The notes under the pieces: generated by a model | Told to the model about the DNA's origin: nothing | Databases searched by the model: none | What the model saw: the letters and a program-made list of their open reading frames with translations, nothing else | Program-made: the position numbers and the translations under genes | DNA from: Streptomyces sp. NRRL S-337 | GTDB taxonomy: Bacteria; Actinomycetota; Actinomycetes; Streptomycetales; Streptomycetaceae | DNA: 56,057 nt | Assembly: GCF_000720175.1 (NCBI RefSeq) | Contig: NZ_JOIX01000045.1 | Location: 1 to 56,057 of the forward strand | Direction of reading: 5' to 3' | In this document: one piece after another, positions 28,462 to 37,457 of the stretch | Numbering within the stretch: position 1 is the first letter of the stretch | Layout: each line of letters starts with the position of its first letter

Positions 28462-29355
28462 CTACTTCTTGAAGGCGTAGTCCAACAGCTTCTTCGCGTC
28501 CGCCGTGCGGTTGGGAACCGAGGAGGAGGCGAGGACGGTACCGATGACGGTCTTGCCGTTACGGGTGGCGGCGAAGGCCAGGCAGAACTTGGCCTCCGGA
28601 CCCGAGCCGGTCTTGACGCCGATGGTGCCGGCGTAAGTGCCCAGCAGGGGGTTGGTGTTGGTCCACTCCATGTAGCGGTAGCCACCGCTCTTGGTCGTGA
28701 CCTTCTGCTTCGTCGACTTCGTCTTCACGACCGTACGGAACGTGGAGTACTTCATCGCGTTGCTGGCGAGCTTGGTCAGATCGCGCGGCGTCGAGTAGTT
28801 CGCGCCGTGGCCGATGCCGTCGAACGAGTCGAAGTGCGTGTTCGTCAGGCCGAGGCTCCTGGCCGTGCTGTTCATCTTGCCGATGAACGACTTGACCCGC
28901 GCGGCCCGGGTGGAGCCGCTGCCGAACTTGTCGGCGAGCGCGTAGGCGGCGTCGCAGCCGGACGGCAGCATCAGCCCGTAGAGCAGCTGACGGACCGTGA
29001 CCTTGTCGCCGACGATCAAGTGGGCCGAGGAGGCCCAGTTGTTGTCGACGATGTAGTCGCTGTACGCCTTCTGGATCGTGACCTTGGAATCCAGGTTGAG
29101 GTTCGACTGCCCGAGCACCACCCGGGCGGTCATGATCTTGGTGGTGGAGCCGGTGGAACGACGGGTGTCCGCAGCCTTGGTGAACAGGGACTTGCCCGTG
29201 CTGTTGTTCATCACGAACCCGCCCGCGGCGGTGATCGTGGGCGTCGGGAGTGTGGCGGCCTGCGCCGGAGCGGCGAACGCCCCGGCCGTCAGAACGGCAC
29301 CCGCGGTGACGACTGCCGCGGAGACGCGACGAATGCCCTTAATGCCGGTTTTCAA
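28462..29355 (-). CDS. D-alanyl-D-alanine carboxypeptidase (peptidase S11)
   Basis: A ~297-aa exported penicillin-binding enzyme trimming the terminal D-Ala of peptidoglycan stem peptides. The signal peptide is LKTGIKGIRRVSAAVV... with cleavage after PAQA. Active-site motifs: STTK (Ser70, Lys73), SGC (132-134, where most relatives have SGN) and KTG (248-250). I chose TTG 29355 because GGAG lies eight bases before it and it starts the signal peptide cleanly. ATG 29391, 12 codons upstream, is an alternative with a poor ribosome site. Monocistronic, convergent with TetR. Confidence 0.9.
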   Translation of the reverse strand: MKTGIKGIRRVSAAVVTAGAVLTAGAFAAPAQAATLPTPTITAAGGFVMNNSTGKSLFTKAADTRRSTGSTTKIMTARVVLGQSNLNLDSKVTIQKAYSDYIVDNNWASSAHLIVGDKVTVRQLLYGLMLPSGCDAAYALADKFGSGSTRAARVKSFIGKMNSTARSLGLTNTHFDSFDGIGHGANYSTPRDLTKLASNAMKYSTFRTVVKTKSTKQKVTTKSGGYRYMEWTNTNPLLGTYAGTIGVKTGSGPEAKFCLAFAATRNGKTVIGTVLASSSVPNRTADAKKLLDYAFKK

Positions 29356-29598
29356 ATTGAATACTCCAAATACCCCTGCGGTGCGGCCCATAGGAGAAAG
29401 CCGCTCGCCTGTGAGACGCGGGAAAAGAGGCAATGGATGCACGTGACGGGACAGGAAATGCGTTCCGGGCCGGATTTCCACCGGAAAGTGCGGCCCGGAT
29501 CGAATACCCCGGCGACCGGCGGACCACCGTTCGAACCGCCATGACCGCCAAGACCCCCTGGACGGCCGCCAACGCCCCCCGGGGGACCGCCAAGACCC

Positions 29599-30306
29599 CT
29601 AGCCGCCGACCCCCAGGAACCGCAGCACCGCCAGGACCCGGCGGTGGTCGGCGTCCGCCTTCGGAAGGTCCAGCTTGGCGAGGATGTTGTTGATGTGCTT
29701 GGCGACCGCGCTCTCACTCACCACGAGCCCGGCGGCGATCCCCGCGTTGGACCGGCCCTCGGCCATCAGCGCGAGGACCTCCCGCTCACGGGCCGTCAGC
29801 CGCTCCAGCGGATCGCTCGACCGCCGCACCAGCAACTGCGCGACGACCTGCGGATCCAGCGCGGTGCCGCCGTCCGCCACCCGCCGCAGCGCCTCGATGA
29901 ACTCCTCGACGTCCGCCACCCGCTGTTTGAGCAGATAGCCCACACCGCTGGTGTTCGAGGCCAGCAGATCGGCCGCGTAGCGCTCCTCGACGTACTGCGA
30001 CAGCATCAACACCGCGGTACCGGGCCACCGTTGGCGGATCGACAGGGCGGCGCGCACCCCCTCGTCCGTGAAGCCGGGCGGCATCCGCACGTCCACCACC
30101 GCGAGGTCCGGCCGGTGTTCGGCGACCGCGGCCAGCAGCCCCTCGGCGTCCCCCGCCTCGGCGGCCACCTCGAACCCGGCCATCTCCACGAGCTTGACCA
30201 GCCCGATCCGCAGCAGAACGGAGTCCTCCGCGATCACGGCACGCCGTACGGCACCCGGCCCGGCACCCTGCGCACCGGCCACCGCCGCCTCCACCGCACG
30301 CCCCAT
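29599..30306 (-). CDS. Response regulator, probable independent start inside the fused frame
   Basis: ATG 30306 (MGRAVEAAVAGAQG) lies five bases after a GGGGGATGAG-type ribosome site and would give a 235-aa NarL/FixJ-type regulator. In the ancestral arrangement this would be the normal regulator start, 33 bases after the kinase stop at 30339. It may still be used, so both a fusion and a free regulator could be produced. Receiver and HTH motifs are as in the fused entry. Confidence 0.5.
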   Translation of the reverse strand: MGRAVEAAVAGAQGAGPGAVRRAVIAEDSVLLRIGLVKLVEMAGFEVAAEAGDAEGLLAAVAEHRPDLAVVDVRMPPGFTDEGVRAALSIRQRWPGTAVLMLSQYVEERYAADLLASNTSGVGYLLKQRVADVEEFIEALRRVADGGTALDPQVVAQLLVRRSSDPLERLTAREREVLALMAEGRSNAGIAAGLVVSESAVAKHINNILAKLDLPKADADHRRVLAVLRFLGVGG

Positions 30307-31554
30307 CTCATCCCCCACGTCACGCCCCACGTCACGCCTCACTTCGGGCACGGCAGCTCCACGCTCATCATGGTCGGGCCCCCCACGGGGCTGCTCATCC
30401 GGAATGTTCCCCACGGACCGCACGCGCTGGGCGAGCCCGGTGAGACCACTCCCCTTGGACGGATCGGCCCCGCCCGCACCGTCGTCGGCGATCACCACCC
30501 GCAGTATCCCGCCCAGCCGGGTGACCGTCACATCCACCCGGGTCGCCTCCGGGGCGTGCTTGGCCACGTTCGTCAGCGCCTCGGAGACCACGAAGTACGC
30601 CACCGCCTCGATGGCCGGCACGGTGCGCTGCGCCAGATCCACCCGCAGCCGTACGGGCAGCGGCGCCCGGGCGGCGAGCCCGGACAGTGCGGCGTCCAGC
30701 CCCAACTCGTCCAGGACGGCCGGGTGCAGACCGCGCACCAGACTGCTGAGCTCCTCGATCGCCTCCTTCGCCTCCCGGTGGGCGGTGTCGATCACCTCGC
30801 GCACCTCGGGCGGCAGGTCGGTCAGCGTCGCCTTGGCCAAACCCAGGTTCAGGGCCAGCGACACCAGGCGCTGCTGCGCGCCGTCGTGCAGGTCCCGTTC
30901 GATGCGGCGCCGTTCGGCATCCGCGGCGTCGACCGCACCGGCCCGGCTCTCGGTCAGGTCGATCACCCGCCGCGCCAGGTCCTCGTTCCGGTCGGGCCCC
31001 AGCAGACCGGGCGCGAGGTGCGTCTCCAGGCGTACCACGACCGCGGCGAGAGACGGGAGGGCGGCGAGCGCGGCGAGGCCGGCGAGGGTGACGTAGAGGG
31101 ACTGCGTGTAATACCCGGGATGGCTCACCCGCCACTCCAGGGGAACCGCCCATATCCATGCGTACACCGTGACGGCGGCCAGACCCGCCAACAGCAGGCC
31201 GAGTACCAGCACTTCGAGCCCGCCGAGCAGCGCCCCCAGCAGGCAGTGGTAGCCGAACCGGCGCTGCCAGCGCCGCCACCACCCCGGGGAGGGGATGTCG
31301 ATCCCGAGGAACTGCCGGAAGCGCCAGCGCTGGGCGGCGGTCAGCGCGGGCACGGACGACGCGGTGAGCACCAGCGTGAGCCCCAGGACCACCGGCACGC
31401 TGCTGTCGTTCCCCTCGACGATCTCCCATACGAGACCGAAGGCCATGAACAGCAGGAACCCGATGAGGAGGTGCAGCGGCGCCCCGAGGGCGAGGAAGTA
31501 CGTATCGCGGGTCAGCCGGGTGAGCGCGCGCCGCGTCCGGGGCGGAATCTTCAT
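29599..31554 (-). CDS. NarL-type sensor histidine kinase fused in frame to its LuxR-type response regulator (frameshift fusion)
   Basis: One open frame of 651 codons. Residues 1-180: membrane-spanning sensor with four or five hydrophobic segments. Residues ~212-280: HisKA_3 with phosphoacceptor His223 (RDLHDGAQQRLV). HATPase_c: EALTNVAKHAPEAT (N box), IADDGAGGADPSKGSGLTGL (G boxes). After ARAV-like LAQRVRSV (381) the kinase loses its normal last strand and runs through ~55 low-complexity residues. The receiver follows (VIAEDSVLLRIG, Asp488 in VVDVRMP), then a LuxR HTH (LTAREREVLALMAEGRSNAG, SESAVAKHINNILAKLDL). The family normally has two separate genes. A +1 shift near 30405-30411 removes the kinase stop, and the true kinase tail remains legible in the other frame (30339-30404). 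The ATG start is 31554. Confidence 0.8.
   Translation of the reverse strand: MKIPPRTRRALTRLTRDTYFLALGAPLHLLIGFLLFMAFGLVWEIVEGNDSSVPVVLGLTLVLTASSVPALTAAQRWRFRQFLGIDIPSPGWWRRWQRRFGYHCLLGALLGGLEVLVLGLLLAGLAAVTVYAWIWAVPLEWRVSHPGYYTQSLYVTLAGLAALAALPSLAAVVVRLETHLAPGLLGPDRNEDLARRVIDLTESRAGAVDAADAERRRIERDLHDGAQQRLVSLALNLGLAKATLTDLPPEVREVIDTAHREAKEAIEELSSLVRGLHPAVLDELGLDAALSGLAARAPLPVRLRVDLAQRTVPAIEAVAYFVVSEALTNVAKHAPEATRVDVTVTRLGGILRVVIADDGAGGADPSKGSGLTGLAQRVRSVGNIPDEQPRGGPDHDERGAAVPEVRRDVGRDVGDEMGRAVEAAVAGAQGAGPGAVRRAVIAEDSVLLRIGLVKLVEMAGFEVAAEAGDAEGLLAAVAEHRPDLAVVDVRMPPGFTDEGVRAALSIRQRWPGTAVLMLSQYVEERYAADLLASNTSGVGYLLKQRVADVEEFIEALRRVADGGTALDPQVVAQLLVRRSSDPLERLTAREREVLALMAEGRSNAGIAAGLVVSESAVAKHINNILAKLDLPKADADHRRVLAVLRFLGVGG
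30339..30404 (-). other. Relic of the kinase C-terminus in the shifted frame
   Basis: Read in the frame one base ahead, the strand encodes FRMSSPVGGPTMMSVELPCP, then K and a stop. This matches the typical end of NarL-type kinases (SP-x-GGPT-x-VELP). It shows that the frame used upstream has shifted at 30405-30411, for example by loss of two bases in a G-rich run. Confidence 0.75.
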
Positions 31555-31730
31555 GATCCAACGTTAGGCGCCGACCGCTGCGACCTGCCATGAAGCCTGT
31601 TCCCGGACGAGGGGTGTAGCTGGTGCCACCCCAAGTCGGACAGCCGCATTACTGACCGTGAGCGGCAAAAACCGGAGTCTTGATCACGAGCCCGAAGGCC
31701 GGGTTCGTGACCTTGAAAGAGACCTCCGCC

Positions 31731-32186
31731 ATGGCCCTGATCGCCTTCAACCCCCCTGTCGACAAAGGACGTTGCACGGCGAACGGTGCCGTGCGCGGGG
31801 GTCTGCGGCTGAGCCGCGCCCGTCGCTGGCAGGGCCGCGTCCTCGCGGGTGCCGGGCTCGCGCTGCTGCCCTGGCTCGGCTACCTCGCCGGCACCCTGCC
31901 GCCCGCCGAGGCCACCGCCTGGGTCACCCTCGACGCCCTGGAGGCCGTCGCACTGCTCACCGCCGGCCTCCGCATCCTGCGTGCCGACCCCCGCCACCGC
32001 GCCCCCGCCGGCGCCGCGGCCGTCCTCCTGCTCGCCGACGCCTGCATCGACCTCACCACCGCCGCCCCCGGCCCCGAGCTGGTCACCGCAATAGCCATGG
32101 CCGTAGCCGCCGAACTCCCCCTCGCCGCCGTCTGCGCCTGGCTCGCCACCCGGCCGATGCGGGCCGTTGAGCGCCCGGGCACTTGA
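31731..32186 (+). CDS. Small integral membrane protein
   Basis: A 151-aa protein with about four hydrophobic segments (VLAGAGLALLPWLGYLAGTL, WVTLDALEAVALLTAGLRIL, AAAVLLLADACIDLTT, AMAVAAELPLAAVCAWLAT). I chose ATG 31731, preceded by a GAAAGAG stretch. An upstream GTG at 31710 or earlier start is possible. It is divergent from the kinase gene; function and family are not recognised. Confidence 0.65.
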   Translation: MALIAFNPPVDKGRCTANGAVRGGLRLSRARRWQGRVLAGAGLALLPWLGYLAGTLPPAEATAWVTLDALEAVALLTAGLRILRADPRHRAPAGAAAVLLLADACIDLTTAAPGPELVTAIAMAVAAELPLAAVCAWLATRPMRAVERPGT

Positions 32187-32398
32187 GAGACGGGACGCCG
32201 AACGGGGCACCCAACGGGGCACCTGGCGGGGGCACCCAGAGGCGGGGCGCGCTCAGAGGCCGGGCACCCACCGAACCATTAAGGGACCGTCGAACAGATC
32301 CCGTAGGGGACGCGAGGCCCCCCTGCGGGTCCACAACCGTCGAACAGCGGTGGGGTATTCCCAGTCCCCGTCACCTCAAGGCGAAAACGACGAAGGGA

Positions 32399-32419
32399 CC
32401 GGCCCCGCAAGGGAGCCGG
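32399..32419 (-). terminator. Intrinsic terminator of glyS
   Basis: CCGGCCCC / GGAGCCGG (one G-T pair) with a five-base loop, 65 bases past the glyS stop. On the minus strand the hairpin is followed by a T-rich run (TTCGTCGTTTTCG). Confidence 0.6.
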
Positions 32420-32483
32420 CCCCGTTCACCTACTCACTGACCGACTGACCGACTCAGCGGCCAGCAGCTTTCCGATGCCGGAC

Positions 32484-33866
32484 TCAGCAGCCCAGCAGGC
32501 GCGTGGCCAGGTAGGGCTGGATCTGGTCCAGGCTGACGCGCTCCTGCTTCATGGTGTCGCGCTCGCGGACGGTGACCGCGTTGTCGTCGAGGGTGTCGAA
32601 GTCGACGGTCACGCAGAACGGGGTACCGATCTCGTCCTGGCGGCGGTAGCGGCGGCCGATGGCGCCCGCGTCGTCGAACTCGATGTTCCAGTTCTTCCGC
32701 AGGTCCGCGGCGAGGCCCTTGGCCTTCGGGGAGAGCTGCGGGTTGCGGGACAGCGGCAGCACCGCGACCTTGACCGGCGCCAGGCGCGGGTCGAGGCGCA
32801 TGACCGTGCGCTTCTCCATCTTGCCCTTGGCGTTGGGTGCCTCGTCCTCGACGTAGGCGTCGAGCATGAAGGCGAGCATCGCGCGGTTCACACCGGCCGC
32901 CGGCTCGATGACGTACGGGGTCCAGCGCTCGCCGGCCTCCTGGTCGAAGTACGACAGGTCCTGGCCGGACGCCTTGGAGTGCGCGCCGAGGTCGTAGTCC
33001 GTGCGGTTGGCCACGCCCTCCAGCTCGGAGAACTCGGTGCCGCCGAAGTTGAAGCGGTACTCGATGTCAGCGGTGCGCTTGGAGTAGTGGGAGAGCTTCT
33101 CCTTCGGGTGCTCGTACCACCGGATGTTCTCCTCGCGCAGGCCCAGGTCGCGGTACCAGTTCCAGCGCTGCTCCATCCAGTACTCGTGCCACTGCTCGTC
33201 CTCGCCCGGCTTGACGAAGAACTCCATCTCCATCTGCTCGAACTCGCGGGTGCGGAAGATGAAGTTGCCCGGAGTGATCTCGTTCCGGAAGGACTTGCCC
33301 ATCTGCGCGATGCCGAACGGGGGCTTCTTGCGCGAGGTCTGCTGGACCTGGGCGAAGTTGGTGAAGATGCCCTGGGCGGTCTCGGGGCGCAGGTAGGCGA
33401 CCGAGGCGGTGTCCTGGGACGGGCCGAGGTGGGTGGAGAGCAGGCCGGAGAACTGCTTGGGCTCGGTGAAGCCGCCCTTGTTGCCGCAGTGCGGGCAGTT
33501 GATGTCCGCGAGGCCGTTCTCGGGCAGCTTGCCGTGCTTGGCCTCGTACGCCTCCTCCAGGTGGTCGGCGCGGAAGCGCTTGTGGCAGGAGGTGCACTCG
33601 GTGAGCGGGTCCGTGAAGGTGGCGACGTGGCCGGACGCCTGCCACACCTCGGGCGCAAGGATCACCGACGAGTCGAGGCCGACGACGTCCTCGCGCGAGG
33701 TGACCATGGCGCGCCACCACTGCCGCTTGATGTTCTCCTTGAGCTCGACGCCCAGCGGACCGTAATCCCAGGCAGCCCGGGAGCCGCCGTAGATCTCACT
33801 GCAGGGGTAAACGAAGCCACGGCGCTTGCTCAGGCTGACGATGGTATCGATCTTGTCGGCGGCCAC
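32484..33866 (-). CDS. glyS: Glycine-tRNA ligase
   Basis: A 460-aa class II aminoacyl-tRNA synthetase of the single-chain (alpha2) type that charges tRNA-Gly. Start GTG 33866 ([17 protein letters not shown]), preceded by GAAGAGAG. Motif 1: [21 protein letters not shown] Cys4 zinc insertion follows (CTSCHKRF...CPHCGNKG). Motif 2 includes [19 protein letters not shown]. Motif 3 and the C-terminal anticodon-binding domain are complete. Essential housekeeping gene with its own terminator. Confidence 0.96.
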   Translation of the reverse strand: MAADKIDTIVSLSKRRGFVYPCSEIYGGSRAAWDYGPLGVELKENIKRQWWRAMVTSREDVVGLDSSVILAPEVWQASGHVATFTDPLTECTSCHKRFRADHLEEAYEAKHGKLPENGLADINCPHCGNKGGFTEPKQFSGLLSTHLGPSQDTASVAYLRPETAQGIFTNFAQVQQTSRKKPPFGIAQMGKSFRNEITPGNFIFRTREFEQMEMEFFVKPGEDEQWHEYWMEQRWNWYRDLGLREENIRWYEHPKEKLSHYSKRTADIEYRFNFGGTEFSELEGVANRTDYDLGAHSKASGQDLSYFDQEAGERWTPYVIEPAAGVNRAMLAFMLDAYVEDEAPNAKGKMEKRTVMRLDPRLAPVKVAVLPLSRNPQLSPKAKGLAADLRKNWNIEFDDAGAIGRRYRRQDEIGTPFCVTVDFDTLDDNAVTVRERDTMKQERVSLDQIQPYLATRLLGC

Positions 33867-34039
33867 GGTGCTCTCTTCATTACGACGACGAACGATGAAT
33901 TGGGCGGCGCCCTCGCGTCTCGTCGGGGGTGCAGGTCGCAAGACGGCTGGGCGAATAGTTCAGGGTACCGGCGGGCGCCGCCCCGGGACCAAATCGGTTC
34001 CCGGCCACTGTCGGCCCGCTCACACCGGCCCGAGGTTTA

Positions 34040-34077
34040 TTGACAATCGTTTCCAGGTTTGTTGAAAATGAGTGTCA
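34040..34077 (+). promoter_or_regulatory. znuA promoter with two Zur-type boxes, apparently leaderless start
   Basis: A perfect -35 TTGACA (34040-34045) and -10-like GAAAAT (34064-34069), 18 bases apart, would place transcription start at about 34076-34077, on the A of the ATG. Two 7-1-7 palindromes match the streptomycete Zur pattern: TGACAATCGTTTCCA (34041-34055) and TGAAAATGAGTGTCA (34063-34077). Their centres are 22 bases apart, two helical turns. Confidence 0.7.
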
Positions 34078-35039
34078 TGAACATACGCCGTCACCTCACC
34101 ACCGCCGCGGTCGCCGGAGCCGCGGGGCTCGGCCTGCTGGCCCTCTCCGCCTGCTCCCCCACCGCCAGTGGCAGGACGGCCGACGGCAAGCTGAGAGTGA
34201 CAGCGTCCTTCTATCCCATGGAATTCCTCGCCGCGCAGATCGGCGGGAAGCACGTCGAGGTGACCGACCTCACCAAGCCGGGCGTCGAGCCGCACGACCT
34301 GGAGCTCACCGCCAAGCAGACCGCCAAGCTCGACGAGTCCGGCGCGGTCGTCTACCTCAAGGGCCTGCAGCCCGCCGTGGACGAGGCGATCGCCCAGTCC
34401 GGCGTCAAGAACGTCGCCGACGCCGCCGCCCTGACCTCCCTCGAGAAGCACGGCACCGAGGTCGACGGCCACCACCACACCACCGGCGACAACGACTCGC
34501 ACTCCGACGCCGAGGGCGGCAACGACCCGCACATCTGGCTCGACCCGGTGAAGTACGCCGAGGTCGCCAAGGGCGTCAACAAGACCCTCGCCAAGGCCGA
34601 CCCGAAGCACCGGGCCGACTACCAGAAGAACACCGACGCCCTGGTGAAGAAGCTGACCGGGCTGGACGCGGAGTTCAAGGACGGTCTGAAGAACCGGGCG
34701 TCGGACACCTTCCTCACCACCCACGCGGCCTTCGGCTACCTCGCCGAGCGCTACGGCCTGACCGAGGAGGCCATCAGCGGCCTGGACCCCGAGTCCGAGC
34801 CCAGCGCGCACCGCATGAAGGCCCTGCACACCCTCGCCGCCGACCACCACGTCTCCACGGTCTTCTTCGAGACGATCGCCAACCCGGCCACCGCCAAGGC
34901 CCTGGCCGGCGATCTCCACCTGAGGACCGACGTCCTGGACCCGCTCGAAGGGATCACCGGCAAGTCCCGCGGCACGGACTACTTCGGCGTGCAGCGCGCC
35001 AACCTCGCGGCACTGCAGAAGGCACTCGGCAGCAAGTGA
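34077..35039 (+). CDS. znuA: Zinc ABC transporter substrate-binding lipoprotein
   Basis: A 320-aa cluster A-I metal-binding protein. The signal peptide ends in lipobox LSAC (Cys26), so it is anchored at the outer face of the membrane. Metal-ligand positions: H in GVEPHDLELT, the His/Asp-rich loop GHHHTTGDNDSHSD, H in NDPHIWLDP, H in FLTTHAAFGY and the late acidic residue in DVLDPLEG. The His-rich loop is typical of zinc-specific members. First gene of znuACB-zur. I chose ATG 34077 because it coincides with the predicted transcript start; ATG 34068 is possible. Confidence 0.93.
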   Translation: MNIRRHLTTAAVAGAAGLGLLALSACSPTASGRTADGKLRVTASFYPMEFLAAQIGGKHVEVTDLTKPGVEPHDLELTAKQTAKLDESGAVVYLKGLQPAVDEAIAQSGVKNVADAAALTSLEKHGTEVDGHHHTTGDNDSHSDAEGGNDPHIWLDPVKYAEVAKGVNKTLAKADPKHRADYQKNTDALVKKLTGLDAEFKDGLKNRASDTFLTTHAAFGYLAERYGLTEEAISGLDPESEPSAHRMKALHTLAADHHVSTVFFETIANPATAKALAGDLHLRTDVLDPLEGITGKSRGTDYFGVQRANLAALQKALGSK

Positions 35040-35092
35040 GCAGCACAGTCGACCGCACCGACCAGCCAGCCCCGCACCCCACGGAGGTCACC

Positions 35093-35872
35093 GTGAAAGA
35101 ACCGCTCCCCGAGCCGGTCATCGACCTGCGCGGCGCCACCGCATCGCTGGGCGCCCGCCCCGTGCTGCGCGGCGTCGACCTGACGGTGCGCTCCGGCGAG
35201 GTCGTCGCGCTGCTCGGCGCGAACGGCTCCGGCAAGTCCACCGCCGTCCGGTCGGTGATCGGCCAGGTCCCGCTCAGCGGCGGCTCGCTGTCGCTGTTCG
35301 GCACGGAGTTCCGCCGCTTCAGGAACTGGGCCCGCATCGGATACGTCCCGCAGCGCACCACGGCGGCCGGCGGGGTGCCCGCCACCGTCCGTGAGGTCGT
35401 CACGGCCGGCCGGCTGGCCCGTACGAAGCTGGGCGTGCTGCGCAAGGCCGACCGGGCCGCGGTCCACCACGCGCTGGAGCTGGTCGGCATGGCCGACCGC
35501 GCCAAGGACTCGGTCAACGCGCTCTCCGGCGGTCAGCACCAGCGGGTGCTGATAGCCCGGGCGCTGGCCGGCGAACCGGAACTGCTGATCATGGACGAGC
35601 CGATGGCCGGCGTCGACCTCGCCAGCCAGGAAGTGCTCGCCGCCGCCCTGCGCGAGCAGGTCGCCCGCGGCACCACCGTCCTGCTCGTGCTGCACGAGCT
35701 CGGCCCGCTGGAGCCGCTGATCGACCGCGCGGTGGTGCTGCGCGACGGCTGCGTCGTCCACGACGGCCCGCCCCCCGAGGCCGTGGGCCAGCACGCCCTC
35801 CCCGGCCACGACCATGTCCACCCGCACGCCGACGCGGCCGCGGAACCGATCCGGACGGGGTTGCTCACCTGA
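35093..35872 (+). CDS. znuC: Zinc ABC transporter ATP-binding protein
   Basis: A 259-aa cytosolic ATPase. Walker A GANGSGKST, signature LSGGQHQR, Walker B LLIMDEP, and the H-loop in LVLHELG are all intact. The C-terminal tail is His-rich (GQHALPGHDHVHPHAD), which may sense or bind zinc. GTG 35093 is chosen for its GGAGG six bases upstream, although the frame is open from a GTG overlapping the znuA stop. Its stop overlaps the znuB ATG. Confidence 0.93.
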   Translation: MKEPLPEPVIDLRGATASLGARPVLRGVDLTVRSGEVVALLGANGSGKSTAVRSVIGQVPLSGGSLSLFGTEFRRFRNWARIGYVPQRTTAAGGVPATVREVVTAGRLARTKLGVLRKADRAAVHHALELVGMADRAKDSVNALSGGQHQRVLIARALAGEPELLIMDEPMAGVDLASQEVLAAALREQVARGTTVLLVLHELGPLEPLIDRAVVLRDGCVVHDGPPPEAVGQHALPGHDHVHPHADAAAEPIRTGLLT

Positions 35873-36771
35873 TGGACATCCTGACCTACGCCTTCATGCA
35901 GCGGGCCCTGATCGCCGCCCTGATAGTCGGCGTCACCGCACCCGCCATCGGCATCTACCTCGTCCAGCGCCGCCAGGCCCTGATGGGCGACGGAATCGGC
36001 CATGTCGCGCTCACCGGCGTCGGACTCGGCTTCCTGCTCAACCAGAGCCCGGTCTGGGTCGCCACCGCCGTCGCCGTCGCCGGCTCGGTCGTCATGGAAC
36101 TGATCCGCTGGTACGGCAAGACCCGCGGCGACCTCGCGCTGGCCATGCTGTTCTACGGCGGTATGGCGGGCGGCGTGATGCTGATGAACCTCTCCGACGC
36201 CGGCTCCAACGCCAACCTCGGCACCTACCTCTTCGGCTCGATCACGACGGTCTCGCCGCAGGACATGACGACGATCTACGTGCTCGCCGCGCTGGTCCTG
36301 GCGATCACCGTCGGGCTGCGCCGCCAGCTGTTCGCGGTCTGCCAGGACGAGGAGTTCGCGCGGGTGACCGGTCTGCCGGTCCGGCTGCTGAACCTGCTGA
36401 TCGCGGTCACCGCCGCGGTCACCGTCACCGTCGCCATGCGGGTGGTCGGCCTGCTGCTGGTCAGCGCCCTGATGGTGATCCCGGTCGCGGCCGCCCAGCA
36501 GATCAGCCGCAGCTTCGCGGTCACCTTCTCGGTGGCCGTCGCGATCGGTGTCGCGGTCACCCTTACGGGCACCACCACCTCGTACTACGTGGACGTCCCG
36601 TCCGGTGCCACGATCGTGCTCTTCGCCATCGGCCTGTTCATCGTGCTGACCGCGCTCGCCACGCCGCTCGCGAAAAAGCGCGCCAGGGCCGCCGCACAGC
36701 CCGGTGCGGGGTGCACCCTGGAGGTACCCGCCGGTCGCACCGCCCCGGACGATGTGAGCGTGGCCGGATAG
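35872..36771 (+). CDS. znuB: Zinc ABC transporter permease
   Basis: A 299-aa ABC-3 family membrane permease with about eight hydrophobic helices (for example RALIAALIVGVTAPAIGIYL and VVGLLLVSALMVIPVAA). DGIGHVALTGVGLGFLLN is the family signature. It starts at ATG 35872, sharing one base with the znuC stop. The C-terminal ~35 residues are hydrophilic. Confidence 0.93.
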   Translation: MDILTYAFMQRALIAALIVGVTAPAIGIYLVQRRQALMGDGIGHVALTGVGLGFLLNQSPVWVATAVAVAGSVVMELIRWYGKTRGDLALAMLFYGGMAGGVMLMNLSDAGSNANLGTYLFGSITTVSPQDMTTIYVLAALVLAITVGLRRQLFAVCQDEEFARVTGLPVRLLNLLIAVTAAVTVTVAMRVVGLLLVSALMVIPVAAAQQISRSFAVTFSVAVAIGVAVTLTGTTTSYYVDVPSGATIVLFAIGLFIVLTALATPLAKKRARAAAQPGAGCTLEVPAGRTAPDDVSVAG

Positions 36772-36872
36772 CCGCACCCGGGTAAGCGTCCCCCCAGGGC
36801 GCGGGTCATCACCTGGCACAATGGCGGGACGCATGCGCAGGGGGAAGACCTGACGTCCTAAGGGAGGCAACG

Positions 36873-37301
36873 GTGGCGACGAGCGCGGGATCTCCGGTAC
36901 GCGGCCGGTCGACGCGGCAGCGGACCGCGGTGTCCGCCGCACTCGACGAGGTGGACGAGTTCCGCAGTGCCCAGGAGCTGCACGACATGCTCAAGCACCG
37001 GGGCGACTCGGTCGGGCTGACCACCGTCTACCGGACGCTGCAGTCGCTCGCCGACGCCGGCGAGGTCGACGTGCTGCGCACCAGTGAGGGCGAGGCGGTC
37101 TACCGCCGGTGCAGCACCGACGACCATCACCACCACCTCGTCTGCCGTAGCTGCGGCAAGGCCGTCGAGGTCGAGGGTCCCGCGGTGGAGAAGTGGGCCG
37201 ACCAGATCGCCGCCGAACACGGCTTCCGGGACGTGGCGCACACGATCGAGATCTTCGGTACCTGCGGCGAGTGCGCGGAGCGGACCGCCGAGGAGAAGTA
37301 G
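36873..37301 (+). CDS. zur: Zinc uptake regulator, Fur family
   Basis: A 142-aa metalloregulator. N-terminal winged helix (RQRTAVSAALDEVDEFRSAQ, GLTTVYRTLQSLADAGEVD). C-terminal dimerisation domain with regulatory site residues DDHHHHLVCRSCGK and a second CxxC in GTCGECAER, forming the structural Cys4 zinc site. GTG 36873 is preceded by AGGGAGG. It lies 101 bases downstream of znuB; with zinc it should bind the boxes at 34041-34077 and shut off znuACB. The short upstream gap shows no obvious Zur box of its own. Confidence 0.93.
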   Translation: MATSAGSPVRGRSTRQRTAVSAALDEVDEFRSAQELHDMLKHRGDSVGLTTVYRTLQSLADAGEVDVLRTSEGEAVYRRCSTDDHHHHLVCRSCGKAVEVEGPAVEKWADQIAAEHGFRDVAHTIEIFGTCGECAERTAEEK

Positions 37302-37325
37302 CCGCAGGACCAGCAAGTACGCCGG

Positions 37326-37356
37326 GGCCGCCGCCGAGTTGATCGGGGGCGGCCCT
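37326..37356 (+). terminator. Terminator hairpin after zur
   Basis: GGGCCGCC (37326-37333) / GGCGGCCC (37349-37356), 15-base loop, 24 bases after the zur stop. Confidence 0.55.
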
Positions 37357-37457
37357 TCGTATGTCCGGTGACCTTGCGCATGGGTGACAGGTACACGCTG
37401 GTGGTAGCCTCGGTGGGCTATCGGCGCGGTGCTCGCGCCCACACGGGGGGGGTAGTA

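Noticed and set aside
29433..29693. Plus-strand frame of 86 codons between carboxypeptidase and regulator
   Set aside because: Pro/Arg-rich product with no ribosome site; overlaps the regulator's 3' end and repetitive GACCGCCAAGACCCC sequence.
29644..31593. Plus-strand open frame of about 650 codons
   Set aside because: Antisense shadow of the kinase/regulator gene.
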